Of a DNA stretch of 64,000 nucleotides, positions 1-9,079 are shown in pieces. Location: contig PABB01000066.1 in the NCBI GenBank assembly GCA_002702655.1, positions 124,001 through 188,000 of the forward strand. Reading direction: 5' to 3'. This DNA is from Planctomycetaceae bacterium (GTDB lineage: Bacteria; Planctomycetota; Planctomycetia; Pirellulales; Lacipirellulaceae). Below the pieces are notes generated by a model. That model was not told where the DNA came from. It did no database searches and saw only the letters and a program-made list of their open reading frames with translations. The position numbers were made by a program, and so were the translations under genes. Positions within the stretch are counted from its first letter, which is position 1, and each line of letters starts with the position of its first letter.

Positions 1-365
1 TTCCGTCGGGGCCCGTGCCGAGGGCGCGCTGATTGCGGTCGTGGTGGGGAAGTTGGCATCGCGGCCAGTCGACTTCCCCATCTTCGCCGCTTGGAAGTTT
101 TGTTCAATGCGGGGCCGCGGGCGAAGTTCGCTGAAGTGTGGGCCGACCCGCACTTCGGCCGCACAGCTGCGTGCGTTGCCGCACCACGTCGGCTGGCAGC
201 GATCGCACCGAGATCCCGCGGCGCCCGCTGCGAAAAGGAGGACAACGAAGCTTGCGACAATTTTCTCCTCTCCGCCAGGCACGGCTTCCCCGGTAGGGCG
301 CTCAAATTTCGCGCCCTCGCCAGCTGGGAGTGTCCCCGGCGCACTCCGGCGAGTAAATTGGCGGC
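1..365. other. Left-edge non-coding or undetermined stretch
   Basis: No convincing gene is visible. Several frames stay open here in both directions, which is common in GC-rich DNA, but their translations are arginine- and proline-rich with no family resemblance. A minus-strand ATG at position 81 could open a gene running off the left edge, but only 27 codons are visible and they show nothing recognisable. The stretch probably holds the 5' region of the GH43 gene that starts at 366. Confidence 0.4.
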
Positions 366-1340
366 ATGCTATTCGCCCTCTCGCTGCTCGTCGCCGTTAC
401 GGCGGTGGACGACCCCGCCACGTTCACCAACCCCGTCGCCCCGCGCGGCGCCGACCCGTGGGTCGTGCGCGAGGGGGACGCCTACCACTACTGCTTCAGC
501 GCGCGCAATCGCGTGTGGGTCGCGTCGGCGGACAACCTGTTGGACGTGTTCACGGCTCAGCCGGTCGTCGCCTGGCGGCCGCCGCGGGGAACCGATCACT
601 CGCGTGAGATCTGGGCGCCCGAACTGCATCGGCTGGGCGACGCGTGGTACGTCTACGTGGCGGCCGATGATGGGCGGAACGAGAATCATCGCATGCAGGT
701 GCTGCGGCGGGCCGACGACGATCCGGCCGGGCCGTTTGAGCGCGTCGGCGAGTTGCCACTGCCCGACGACAAATGGGCCATCGACGGCACCGTGTTGCAG
801 CATGCCGGGCAGTTGTATTTCGTATGGTCCGGTTGGCCGGGCAAGGTGGACGTGACGCAGCGGTTGTACATCTGCCGCTTGCAGGATCCGGCCACGCCGG
901 TCGGGCCGCGGGTGGAGATCAGCCGGCCCGAGCACCCGTGGGAGCGGCACGGCGAGCCGACGGTGAACGAGGGCCCCACGGCGCTGGTGCATGACGGCCG
1001 CACATTCATTGTGTACTCGGCCAGCGGCAGTTGGGGCGATCACTACTGCCTGGGCATGCTGGAGTTGGTCGGCGACGATCCGCTGCAAGCCGACGCGTGG
1101 CGGAAACTGCCCGAGCCAGTGTTCGCCGGCACGGACAAGGTGATCTCGCCGGGGCACGCGTCGTTCACCACCGTGGGCGACCAGCACTGGATCGTGTACC
1201 ACGTGGCCCGGCATCCGGGGGCGGGCTGGGATCGGCTGATTCACATGCAGCCGTTCACGTTCGACGAGGCCGGGCGGCCCGATTTTGGTGCGCCGCTGCC
1301 GCCAGACACGCCGTGGCCGGCGCCGAAGAGCCGTAAATGA
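366..1340 (+). CDS. Glycoside hydrolase family 43-type protein
   Basis: A predicted secreted glycosidase of the five-bladed beta-propeller GH43 clan. These enzymes mostly release arabinose, xylose or galactose units from plant or algal polysaccharides. The 324-residue product begins with a short hydrophobic signal-like segment (about residues 1-14). The three expected acidic residues can be placed: Asp30 in a GADPWV motif (general base), Asp140 in IDGTV (pKa modulator) and Glu202 in NEGPT (general acid). The EIWAPELH stretch near residue 81 is also characteristic of the clan. The start at 366 puts the signal at the N-terminus, though no strong ribosome-binding site precedes it. It lies about 100 bp upstream of the GH172 gene in the same direction, so the two may act on the same glycan. 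Substrate cannot be told from sequence. Confidence 0.85.
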   Translation: MLFALSLLVAVTAVDDPATFTNPVAPRGADPWVVREGDAYHYCFSARNRVWVASADNLLDVFTAQPVVAWRPPRGTDHSREIWAPELHRLGDAWYVYVAADDGRNENHRMQVLRRADDDPAGPFERVGELPLPDDKWAIDGTVLQHAGQLYFVWSGWPGKVDVTQRLYICRLQDPATPVGPRVEISRPEHPWERHGEPTVNEGPTALVHDGRTFIVYSASGSWGDHYCLGMLELVGDDPLQADAWRKLPEPVFAGTDKVISPGHASFTTVGDQHWIVYHVARHPGAGWDRLIHMQPFTFDEAGRPDFGAPLPPDTPWPAPKSRK

Positions 1341-1447
1341 TCGCAAAAGATTTGCGAAAAGCCGCGCGGGTGGCCCGGCTATAATCGGCGACGGCAGCTC
1401 GCGCTCTTCACCCTGCTTCACCTCTTCTCCTGTTGGGAACAGTCGAC

Positions 1448-3550
1448 ATGGTCCGTACTCTCTCGTTTTTGCTGGCGGTTCTGGGGCTCGCAATCGGCGC
1501 GCAGCAAACTACGGCGGTCGAGCCGGTCTCGTTGACGTCGCTGCTGAAGGAAATGGTCGACCGCGACGCTGTGGCCCGGTTCCCCGATCCCGCCTACACG
1601 TGCCGGCAAGCCAGCAGCTACGACCGCGCGTCGGTCAGCGCCGACGACCCGGCCACTTGGTACGCCAACAACGATCGCAGCCAGTTCGTGCGGATCGAAG
1701 AGCGCGACGGCCGTAAGGAATTCGTGCTGATGGACGAGCAGGGCCCCGGCGCCATCGTGCGGTTCTGGGCCACGTGGCACGGCCCCGGCGGCGGGCCGTT
1801 CAGCGACGGGACGCTGCGGTTCTACTTCGACGGTTCCGACACGCCCGCGATCGAAGGGCCGGCGTCCGAGGTGCTCGACCGCGGGTTGCTGTGCGGGCCG
1901 CCGCTCTCGCAGGGCGTGTCGCCCCAGACGCCGCACGCCCAACGCGGCCACAATCTGTACTTGCCGATCCCCTATGCGAAGAGCTGCAAGATCACGTACT
2001 CGACGGACGTGCTGATGGACATCGGCGCCGTGCGGGGCGAGGCGCTGTACTATCAGATCAACTATCGCACGTACGAAGAGGGGACGCCGGTCGAAACGTT
2101 CAGCATGGACGGGCTCGCCGCCGCCAAGGAGCTGATCGAGGAGACGAACGAGCTGCTGCAGGCCGGGGCGGCCGGCGACGGGCTCGCCAGCCAGGCGAGC
2201 GGTTGGAGCAAGCGCGATCCGCTCACCAAGGACTTGGCGCCCGGCGCTGCGACCGACGCGGCGCGGCTGACGGGCTCGGGGGCGATCCGGCGACTCTCCT
2301 GCCAATTGGAGGCCGAGAACTTGCCGCAAGCGCTGCGGTCGACGGTGCTGGAGATCACCTGCGACGGCGAGCAAACCGTGTGGTGCCCCGTGGGCGAGTT
2401 CTGCGGCATGGGTTACCAGGTCCGCCCCAATCACACGTGGTACACCAACGCCACGGAGGATGGCCGGCTGGAGGCGACGTGGGTCATGCCGTATGCGCTG
2501 GAGGCGACGGTGCGGCTGCGGAATCTCGGCCAGCAGCCGGTGCGCATCGTCGGTGCGACCATCGAGACCAGTCCCTGGGAGTGGGACGGTCGGTCGATGC
2601 ACTTCCACGCCACGTGGCATCAGCTGACCAAGGCAACCACGCGGCGCGACGCTGCCGGCGAACCGCGGCCGTATGACGTCAACTATGTGAGCGTCGAGGG
2701 GCAGGGCGTTTACCTGGGCGATACGCTCACCGTGTGCAACGGGGCGGCCGCGTGGTGGGGCGAGGGCGACGAGAAGATCTACGTCGACGGCGAGCAGTTC
2801 CCCTCGCACTTCGGCACGGGCACGGAGGATTACTACGGTTACGCGTGGTGCCGGCCCGAGAAATTCGCGGCGCCCTGGCACGCTCAGCCCGAGGGCGACG
2901 GCAACAACAACGGCGGCTACAGCGTGAACTGCCGGTTCCGCAGTCTCGATGCCATCCCGTTCCACGATTCGCTGCAATTCGACATGGAACTGTGGCACTG
3001 GGCCGACACGAAGGTCAATTACGCCCCCACGACATTCTGGTACGCCCTGCCTAGCGCCGAGAGCAACGTGGACCCCGCGGCCGACATTGCGGCCTTGCCG
3101 GTCGGTCTGGAAGCCGAGGACGTGGCGCCGCCGTACCGCGTGGATGGGGCCGTGGAAGGGGAGCAGCTCAAGATCGTCGAAGCCACCGGCGGCAAGCACA
3201 GCGTGCAGCACGGCGTGCTCAACTGGAGCGACGCTCGCCAACTGTGGTGGATCGATGCGGCCCCGGGCGACCGGTTGGTGGTGGAGTTTCCCGTCGAAGC
3301 CGCCGGCAGCCACAGCGTTGCGGCCAACGTGACCAAGGCGGTCGACTACGGCATCGTTGCGATCAGCGTGAACGACGATCCGCCGGTGAAGTTCGACGGC
3401 TACTCGGCCGAGCTGGGCGTCGATACCGTGTCGCTCGGCGCGCACGAGCTGCGCAAGGGGACCAATCGCCTGACGATCGAAATCATCGGCGCTCACGCCG
3501 ACGCCGTTCCGCGACGAATGTTCGGGCTGGACTACTTGCTGGTCCAGTAG
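1448..3550 (+). CDS. DUF2961 / GH172-family protein, secreted
   Basis: A 700-residue exported protein of the DUF2961 family, now classed as glycoside hydrolase family 172. Characterised members cleave fructofuranosides or arabinofuranosides. The chosen ATG at 1448 begins directly with a signal peptide (about residues 1-23, ending in an Ala-rich stretch); an ATG five codons upstream would add residues before it. The family signature GTGTEDYYGYAW lies near residues 456-467, with the acidic pair Glu460-Asp461. The last roughly 160 residues, after about residue 540, look like a separate beta-sandwich of carbohydrate-binding type. It follows the GH43 gene by about 107 bp. Family assignment is firm; the precise glycoside bond is inference from family knowledge. 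Confidence 0.88.
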   Translation: MVRTLSFLLAVLGLAIGAQQTTAVEPVSLTSLLKEMVDRDAVARFPDPAYTCRQASSYDRASVSADDPATWYANNDRSQFVRIEERDGRKEFVLMDEQGPGAIVRFWATWHGPGGGPFSDGTLRFYFDGSDTPAIEGPASEVLDRGLLCGPPLSQGVSPQTPHAQRGHNLYLPIPYAKSCKITYSTDVLMDIGAVRGEALYYQINYRTYEEGTPVETFSMDGLAAAKELIEETNELLQAGAAGDGLASQASGWSKRDPLTKDLAPGAATDAARLTGSGAIRRLSCQLEAENLPQALRSTVLEITCDGEQTVWCPVGEFCGMGYQVRPNHTWYTNATEDGRLEATWVMPYALEATVRLRNLGQQPVRIVGATIETSPWEWDGRSMHFHATWHQLTKATTRRDAAGEPRPYDVNYVSVEGQGVYLGDTLTVCNGAAAWWGEGDEKIYVDGEQFPSHFGTGTEDYYGYAWCRPEKFAAPWHAQPEGDGNNNGGYSVNCRFRSLDAIPFHDSLQFDMELWHWADTKVNYAPTTFWYALPSAESNVDPAADIAALPVGLEAEDVAPPYRVDGAVEGEQLKIVEATGGKHSVQHGVLNWSDARQLWWIDAAPGDRLVVEFPVEAAGSHSVAANVTKAVDYGIVAISVNDDPPVKFDGYSAELGVDTVSLGAHELRKGTNRLTIEIIGAHADAVPRRMFGLDYLLVQ

Positions 3551-3626
3551 CGAGGGTTGGCCGTTCGTCTGTTTGGCGATCGGCAATTTGAAAAACTGGG
3601 TTTGATTTCGCGCCTGTTGCACTCGC

Positions 3627-4043
3627 ATGGTTCACCAAGACCAAATCCAACTTCGCACGACCGGCAACGGTCACATGCACGACATTACGGCCCGCGTGGC
3701 GGCGATTGTCGCCGACAGCGGCGTGGCCGCGGGCGTCGTGCAGGTGTTCAACGTCGGCAGCACGGCCTGCATTGGCACGATCGAGTTCGAGCCGGGGCTC
3801 CAGCGCGACTTGCCGGAGCTGCTGAACCGACTGATTCCGCCCAGCGACCAGTACGGGCATGAACTCGCCTGGCACGACGGCAACGGCCACTCGCATTTGC
3901 AGGCCACCTGGTTGGGGCCGTCGCTGTCGGTCCCGATTGCCGAGGGGCGGCTCGTGCTGGGGACGTGGCAGCAGATTTTTCACCTGGAGTGCGACAACAA
4001 GCCACGGCAGCGGCAGATCGTCGTCACGGTGGTGGGCGAGTAG
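3627..4043 (+). CDS. yjbQ: YjbQ / UPF0047 family protein
   Basis: A 138-residue protein, the usual length for the UPF0047 (YjbQ) family, small trimeric proteins with reported weak thiamine phosphate synthase activity. Family signatures are clear: VFNVGSTACIGTIEFEPGL in the first half, then NGHSHLQATWLGPS and LGTWQQIF in the second. The protein is expected to be cytosolic, with no signal peptide. It sits about 76 bp after the GH172 gene and converges on the transglutaminase-like gene, whose stop is only 24 bp away. The physiological role of the family is not settled, so the thiamine link should be treated as tentative. Confidence 0.9.
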   Translation: MVHQDQIQLRTTGNGHMHDITARVAAIVADSGVAAGVVQVFNVGSTACIGTIEFEPGLQRDLPELLNRLIPPSDQYGHELAWHDGNGHSHLQATWLGPSLSVPIAEGRLVLGTWQQIFHLECDNKPRQRQIVVTVVGE

Positions 4044-4067
4044 CGCGGCGGGCTGCGGCCACGCGCG

Positions 4068-5576
4068 TCACTTCGCCGGCTGCGTCTCGACCTCGAACTG
4101 GTAGTCCCACTCGTCGAAGTACAGGTTGTGGCCGTCGATTTCGACTTCGCCGCGCTGGAAATCGTTCGGCTCGCTGCGGAAGCTCGTCTTGGCCGGCTGC
4201 AGCTCGCGGGCGTAGTCGAGATTGACGATCAGCCGGTACGGATCCATCCGCCCGCAGAAAAAGTCGGCGACCCGCGGATCGGGATCGTCGATCACGCCGT
4301 ACGACGCGTCCGCGGGGAGCCAGCCCCACGGTTCGACGAAGAACTCCGACCAGTCGTGCATGTTCCACTTGCCCGGCTTGGTCTGCCAGCCCGATTGCCA
4401 GCGAGCCGGGACGCCGGCGGCGCGGCACAGCGTGATGAACGTCATCCCCTGCACGCCGCAATCGCCCCGCCGGGCCGCCAGCCCCTTGGCCGATAGGCTG
4501 GGAATGATGCTGTACTCCATTTCGCCGCACCAGGGGATGTTTGCCGAGACCCAGCGAAACACGCGGCGGGCTTTTTCCAGCGGGTTGGTTTCATCGCCGA
4601 CGATCTCGGCGGCCAAGGCGCGCACGTCCGACGTCAGGGCAATATGCGGCAAGCGCTCGGCGGTGTAGGTGCGGTATGTCTCGCCGTCGCGATCGTAGGG
4701 CTCGACGGCCGCCGCGGTGATCTTGGGGCAATAGGCGCTGGTGACGAAGCTAAACTCGACGGCGAACTTCAACGGTTGTTCGGCGTCTCGAACGGCTTGC
4801 TCAAAATGAGCGGTGCGCTGCGGGGCCTCGGCTGACGCGATCATCGGCTCGCCCGGCGAACTGCTGACGAGCCGCACGTCGCGCTGCTGGCGATATTGTT
4901 GCGGATAAGGCAGCCACACGCGCACCACGGCGCCCGGCTTCACCCGCGGATGATCGGCATTGACGGTCAGGGTGTATTTCACGCGATGTTGCACCGGCGC
5001 GACGAGCGGATCGTCGCTCGCTTCGGCGAGTTGCACCAAGTTGCGCACGTGCTCGCGCAGGTTGAACTCGGGCGTCGATTCGCTCTGTTCCTCCTGGTTG
5101 TCTGGTGACTTGTCCGCCGCGGCTGCGCGGGCCGCGTCGCGGCGGCGGCGGGCGTCGGCATCCAGGCGGAACAGGTTACCGGCCGCGCGGCGGAAATAGC
5201 GCACCTCCCCGTCGATCAGCCGGTGCTCCAGCAGGTTGTCGTCGGTCCATTGCTGAACTTCGGCCGCGGTAGCGTCGGGCAGATCAGCTTGAATCTGCTG
5301 AAGCACGTCCGCCGCCGAGAGCGTGAAGTCCATCCGCGTGCGTCGCAGGATCTCCAATTGCCGCGCGGCCGGCCCAACCACTGGCGCCTCGGGTTCGGCG
5401 ATCTGGGCGCGGAGCGCGGCTTCGGCGGCGGCAAACTGCCCCTGGCGGATGAGCTCGGCGACGTCTGTGCGCTCCGGCTCATCGCCCGCGGCCGTACGAA
5501 CGAGCCACGTCCCGACCAGAACCATCACCGTCATGAACCCCGCCGCCGCGGCCGCCACTCGAAAATCGGTTTGCAT
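4068..5576 (-). CDS. Transglutaminase-like domain protein, membrane-anchored or exported
   Basis: A 502-residue protein with an N-terminal hydrophobic helix (about residues 8-27) that could be a signal anchor, followed by an acidic/Arg-rich middle and a C-terminal transglutaminase-like (papain-fold) core. The expected triad is present: Cys373 in RRGDCGVQ, His407 in NMHDWSE and Asp423 in PADASYG. Bacterial proteins of this type are usually cysteine peptidases or crosslinking-like enzymes in the cell envelope. The ATG at 5576 is preferred; an ATG 11 codons upstream would place charged residues before the helix. It converges with yjbQ. The substrate is unknown. Confidence 0.82.
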   Translation of the reverse strand: MQTDFRVAAAAAGFMTVMVLVGTWLVRTAAGDEPERTDVAELIRQGQFAAAEAALRAQIAEPEAPVVGPAARQLEILRRTRMDFTLSAADVLQQIQADLPDATAAEVQQWTDDNLLEHRLIDGEVRYFRRAAGNLFRLDADARRRRDAARAAAADKSPDNQEEQSESTPEFNLREHVRNLVQLAEASDDPLVAPVQHRVKYTLTVNADHPRVKPGAVVRVWLPYPQQYRQQRDVRLVSSSPGEPMIASAEAPQRTAHFEQAVRDAEQPLKFAVEFSFVTSAYCPKITAAAVEPYDRDGETYRTYTAERLPHIALTSDVRALAAEIVGDETNPLEKARRVFRWVSANIPWCGEMEYSIIPSLSAKGLAARRGDCGVQGMTFITLCRAAGVPARWQSGWQTKPGKWNMHDWSEFFVEPWGWLPADASYGVIDDPDPRVADFFCGRMDPYRLIVNLDYARELQPAKTSFRSEPNDFQRGEVEIDGHNLYFDEWDYQFEVETQPAK

Positions 5577-5753
5577 CAAACGATTGCCTTTGCATGCCGG
5601 AAACTTCATGGGTGCACCGCCGCGGGGATTCTAGCAGATCGGCGCGCCGCCCGGAAATCGTCCCTGGGCAGCTGCCTGCGGTGTGGTGGGCGCCCCCAGT
5701 GGCGTTGGGCAGTCTTCCCGTCGCTGGCGACCGGCAACACCTTCAGCACGGCG

Positions 5754-6152
5754 TCAATCGGCGTCGTCCACAGGCGGAGCGACGAATTGATCGTTCTGCG
5801 GCGCCGTTTCGCGCGTCTCCGGCCAGCCGCCGTTGTTCTGCATGAGGTTGTCGACGTACAGCAGCGGGCCGAACAGCGCGACCAGTCCCACGATCCACAC
5901 GACAACGAACAGGTACACGCGCCCCATCAACCGCTGCACTCGGATGTCGAAGCGATTTCGATGGAGTCGGCAGAACATGCTGTTCAGCGTCCCCGCCACG
6001 CGGGACGCGAACCCCTGGCGACCCAGGCCGCGCAGCCGCGACACGTTCCAGTGGTAATAGACGGACATCAGCGCCGGGACGGCGATCATCCAAGCGAACG
6101 CGACCCACATGACCTGCAGCCAGTTTGCGCGCACCGAGAGATACTCGACCAC
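5754..6152 (-). CDS. Small membrane protein, two predicted helices
   Basis: I do not recognise the family. The 132-residue product has two strongly hydrophobic segments, at about residues 11-32 and 78-100, separated by a basic Arg-rich loop, and ends in an acidic, proline-containing tail. The GTG at 6152 is chosen because a GGAG sequence lies about 10 bases upstream and because starting further upstream would run into the UbiB-like gene (ending at 6191) through an implausible Arg-rich stretch. It follows that gene in the same direction with a 38-bp gap, so the two may be cotranscribed. Confidence 0.6.
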   Translation of the reverse strand: MVEYLSVRANWLQVMWVAFAWMIAVPALMSVYYHWNVSRLRGLGRQGFASRVAGTLNSMFCRLHRNRFDIRVQRLMGRVYLFVVVWIVGLVALFGPLLYVDNLMQNNGGWPETRETAPQNDQFVAPPVDDAD

Positions 6153-6190
6153 AGCGGCATTTCTCCTTCGTAGGCACGCTCCGGCGCCGC

Positions 6191-7864
6191 CTATTTGCGC
6201 CGATCCAGGTGCCCGCTCTTGTTGATGGCCCGCAGCAGTCGCAGTCCCAGCGCTGCGCTGCCGAGTAGTCCGGCGAGTCCAGGCGCCGAGACGCCCACGA
6301 CCGGCCAGAATCCAAACGGCCAAATGTCGTTGATCACCAGCAGCACCGAGCCCAGAAACAGCGCGCTGGTCAGCATCCCCAGCACCAGGCGATTGACGCT
6401 CGGCTCCAGCCCGCGGTGGTCCAGGTGGACGTCGAATCGCCCGGTTTGCACTTGCTGCAGAATGTCGCGCACCCGGCGGGGGAAGACCTCCGCCAGTTGC
6501 TCCATTTCGTAGGCGATCCGCCGCGCCTTGCGCAGTTGCCGCAGCGGCGACATGCGGCGTTTGATCATCTGCTTGCGGTAGGGTCGCAGCACGTCCATCA
6601 GGCTGAATTGCGGCGAGAGCCGCCGGCCGGCGCCTTCGAGCATCACCAGCACTTTCAGCAGCATGGTGGCCGCCGTGGGCAAGACAATGCGGTGCCGCCG
6701 CATCAGATCGAGCATCTCGGTCAGCGCCGCGGCCAGTTCGAAGCGATCCACCGACTGATGCGCATAGTGGGCGACAAAGTCGGCCAGGTCGATGCCGAGC
6801 GCCGCTTCGTCCAGCCCCGGCGGCGTGGCCGCCACGCGCGTGACCACGGCAGTGAGTTGCCGGCTGTCGCCCTCGACGATCGCCGCCAGCAGGTCTTCAA
6901 TGTCTTCGCGCAGCGAATCGTCAATCCGACCGACCATGCCATGGTCGAGCAAACCTACCACGCCGCCCGGCATGGCGATGATGTTGCCCGGGTGAGGATC
7001 GGCGTGATAGAAGCCGTGCTGAAAGATCATTTCCAGGTACAGCTCGGCGCCATGGCGGGCCAGCGCCGCCAATTCGGCCGGGTCGTTCGGCAACTGCTCG
7101 ACGTTCGATAGCGGCGCCCCCTCGATCCACTCCATGACCAGCACGCGGTCGGTCGACAAATCGGCGAACGCGCGGGGAATGCAGACCGACGGGTTGTCGG
7201 CCAAGTTGCGGCGCAGCTCGTCGATGTGCCGCCGCTCGCGTTCAAAGTCCAACTCGCGGCGCAGCGTGCGGCGGAACTCGGCCACGACCGCGCAGGGGCG
7301 GTAGGGCTCCAGTTCCGGCAGCCGTTCGGCCAATTGGGCCAACCCCGCGAGAATATCCAGATCGATCCGCACGCGGCGCTCGATGCCGGCGTGCTGGACC
7401 TTCACGGCCACCTCCTCGCCGGTGGCCAGCCGCGCGCGGTGCACCTGCCCGATCGAGGCCGAGGCGACCGGCGTCGGCGAGAATTCGGTAAACAGCTCGG
7501 TCACGGGGCGGCCGAGCTCCTCCTCGATCATCTCCTGGACCGCTTCGGGCGAATCCGCGGCGACCGCGATCTGCAGCTTCTCCAACTCGGCGGCCAGTTC
7601 CTCGCCCACCAGGTCGGGTCGGGTGCTGAGCACCTGTCCCAGCTTGATGAACGTGGGCCCCAAGTCTTCCAGCGCCAGGCGGATTCTCGTGGGACGGCTC
7701 TCGGAGGTGAGCGCGTGCCCCTCGCGATTCTTCAGCAGGGCCCGCAAGGGTGCAAAGTCGTACCGGCTGAGCCAGTCGGCCAGGCCGTACTTGCTGAGCG
7801 TGGCCAGGATTTCGCGCCAGCGCCCCACATTGCGGTAGATCTGCGGGATCGTGCTGATGCGCAT
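6191..7864 (-). CDS. ABC1/AarF/UbiB atypical protein kinase family protein
   Basis: A 557-residue member of the UbiB/AarF (ADCK) family, atypical kinases linked in other organisms to ubiquinone synthesis and lipid homeostasis. All hallmark elements are visible: the KxGQ motif (residues 74-77), the Ala-rich nucleotide-binding loop ASIGQ (136-140), catalytic-type Lys155, the HADPHPGN loop (287-294) with Asp289 and Asn294, and the DHG metal motif at Asp307. Two C-terminal hydrophobic segments (about residues 495-545) would anchor it in the membrane, as in UbiB. The ATG at 7864 starts right at the family's N-terminal RISTIPQIYRN-like segment; upstream in-frame ATGs give only Arg-rich sequence. 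No quinone-biosynthesis neighbours are present, so the specific role is open. Confidence 0.88.
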   Translation of the reverse strand: MRISTIPQIYRNVGRWREILATLSKYGLADWLSRYDFAPLRALLKNREGHALTSESRPTRIRLALEDLGPTFIKLGQVLSTRPDLVGEELAAELEKLQIAVAADSPEAVQEMIEEELGRPVTELFTEFSPTPVASASIGQVHRARLATGEEVAVKVQHAGIERRVRIDLDILAGLAQLAERLPELEPYRPCAVVAEFRRTLRRELDFERERRHIDELRRNLADNPSVCIPRAFADLSTDRVLVMEWIEGAPLSNVEQLPNDPAELAALARHGAELYLEMIFQHGFYHADPHPGNIIAMPGGVVGLLDHGMVGRIDDSLREDIEDLLAAIVEGDSRQLTAVVTRVAATPPGLDEAALGIDLADFVAHYAHQSVDRFELAAALTEMLDLMRRHRIVLPTAATMLLKVLVMLEGAGRRLSPQFSLMDVLRPYRKQMIKRRMSPLRQLRKARRIAYEMEQLAEVFPRRVRDILQQVQTGRFDVHLDHRGLEPSVNRLVLGMLTSALFLGSVLLVINDIWPFGFWPVVGVSAPGLAGLLGSAALGLRLLRAINKSGHLDRRK

Positions 7865-7979
7865 GACGGGCCGTCGACAGGGCAGGGCGTTGCGACGCTT
7901 GCGCGTCGGCAAGCCGTCCCCCTCCATTCTAGTTGCACGGCGGCGCATCGCCAAAGCCGGCAGTTTTGGCGGATTGAAG

Positions 7980-8474
7980 CTACGCCGCCGTCAGCCGGTC
8001 GAGCGCCAGTCGCGCGTGGGCGGCCGTCGCGCCGTTGCCGGCTGCGGCCGCTTCCAGCGCCGCCGTTGCGCGGCTGTTGTCGCGTCCCACTGCGGCCAAC
8101 GCCCAGGCGGCCCGCTGCCGCACGCTCTCATCGTTGCCTTCGGCCAGCCGGTCGATAAGCACGGCCAACGCGGGAGCGCCCTGGACGCCTGCGCGGCCAA
8201 TCAGGGTGATGGCCCAGTACGCCACCGTGGCGTCGGCAGCCTGAGCGAGTGCCGTGAGGTCGGCGATTTGACAGGCGGCCGGCGGGCCGACTTCTTCCAA
8301 CGCGGCGATGCACCACTCGCGGACCGCTTCGTCCTGGTCGCCCGCGCCATGCACGAGCTGGGGGATGACGGGCTGCGCCTCGGCGCCCATCCGTGAGAGC
8401 TGCTCGGCCGCCTCAGCCCGCGCGGCCGGGTCGCCCAGCTTGAGTTGATCGAACCACTGCGTGGCATCGGCCAT
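7980..8474 (-). CDS. HEAT-repeat protein
   Basis: A 164-residue soluble, alanine-rich helical protein built of about four HEAT-like repeats (helix pairs with motifs such as DEAVREWCIAALEEVG and DESVRQRAAWALAAVG). Such proteins are scaffolds or interaction modules; related repeats occur in phycobilisome lyases, but nothing here points to that. The start at 8474 is well supported by a perfect AAGGAGGT ribosome-binding site at 8482-8489 (minus strand), 7 bases upstream. It lies 115 bp upstream of the UbiB-like gene in the same direction. No catalytic motif is visible and no signal peptide is present. Confidence 0.75.
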   Translation of the reverse strand: MADATQWFDQLKLGDPAARAEAAEQLSRMGAEAQPVIPQLVHGAGDQDEAVREWCIAALEEVGPPAACQIADLTALAQAADATVAYWAITLIGRAGVQGAPALAVLIDRLAEGNDESVRQRAAWALAAVGRDNSRATAALEAAAAGNGATAAHARLALDRLTAA

Positions 8475-8481
8475 GGCGCTG

Positions 8482-8489
8482 ACCTCCTT
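8482..8489 (-). promoter_or_regulatory. Ribosome-binding site of the HEAT-repeat gene
   Basis: A full AAGGAGGT Shine-Dalgarno sequence on the minus strand, 7 bases before the ATG at 8474. It decides the start of the gene: upstream in-frame ATGs run into the palindromic repeat at 8599-8666. Confidence 0.8.
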
Positions 8490-8598
8490 GTCAGAGTAGA
8501 AACGAGCGAACGCGGATTGTACCCGGGCGTCAAGCTGCCGCTCAACGCGAGTTTGGCCCTGCCAGGTTTCCGACAGCTGCAATGCCACCGTCTGCGTG

Positions 8599-8666
8599 CC
8601 ACGGCTGGCTTGTCCAGCAGTGCAGAGCGGGTACAAGGCGCCCACTGCTGGGCAAGCCAGCCGCGG
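8599..8666. repeat. Long imperfect inverted repeat (REP/MITE-like)
   Basis: Two 24-base arms, 8599-8622 and 8643-8666, are reverse complements apart from two transitions, with a 20-base loop. The core reads GGCTGGCTTG on one side and CAAGCCAGCC on the other. It lies in the 248-bp space between the HEAT-repeat gene and the DUF3147 gene. There is no T-tract, so it does not look like a simple terminator. It resembles the dispersed intergenic palindromes of planctomycete genomes. Confidence 0.7.
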
Positions 8667-8722
8667 CCCACTGGGACCTTTCAGTTCAACTGTTGCGAGA
8701 CACCAGCGTCAGTTGTTTCGTG

Positions 8723-9067
8723 CTAGCTCCATCCGAACCGTCGCAAGGCCCAGGTCATCGCCCCGTAGCCCGCCAGCATGATCGCCGTGGCCGCCGCCAT
8801 GCTGGGGACAAACGGCCACCGCTTCAGCAGCAGCGGCAACGCGACAAAGAACAGCAACGACGGCAGCACCAGCCATAGAATCGACCACGACAGGTCGGCA
8901 ATCTGCTGCGTGTTGCGTTCGTCAACGTACAGCCAGATGATGCCCAGGTACGACACCAGCGGCAGCGACGCCAACAAGCCGCCCGCCAGCGTCGACCGCT
9001 TGCTCGCCTCGGCGACCAAGACAATCAGGACCGCGGAGATGGCAGTTTTGACGGCGTATTGCCACAC
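8723..9067 (-). CDS. DUF3147 family membrane protein
   Basis: A 114-residue hydrophobic protein with about four predicted membrane helices. It matches the DUF3147 pattern, in particular the EASKRSTLAGGLLASLPLVS stretch early and SWSILWLVLPSLLFF in the middle. The function of the family is unknown. The start appears to be a GTG at 9067, since the first codons (Met/Val-Trp-Gln-Tyr) lead straight into the first helix. Only 12 bp separate it from the end of the DUF11 gene upstream, so both are probably on one transcript. Confidence 0.8.
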   Translation of the reverse strand: MWQYAVKTAISAVLIVLVAEASKRSTLAGGLLASLPLVSYLGIIWLYVDERNTQQIADLSWSILWLVLPSLLFFVALPLLLKRWPFVPSMAAATAIMLAGYGAMTWALRRFGWS

Positions 9068-9079
9068 GGCGGCGGGCCT

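Noticed and set aside
41..607. Plus-strand open frames at the left edge overlapping the GH43 gene
   Set aside because: Arg/Pro-rich translations in other frames; GH43 residues are clearly in the frame starting at 366.
1418..3628. 736-codon open frame opposite the GH172 gene
   Set aside because: Same reasoning: the plus strand has a signal peptide and the GH172 signature; the minus frame has no recognisable motifs.
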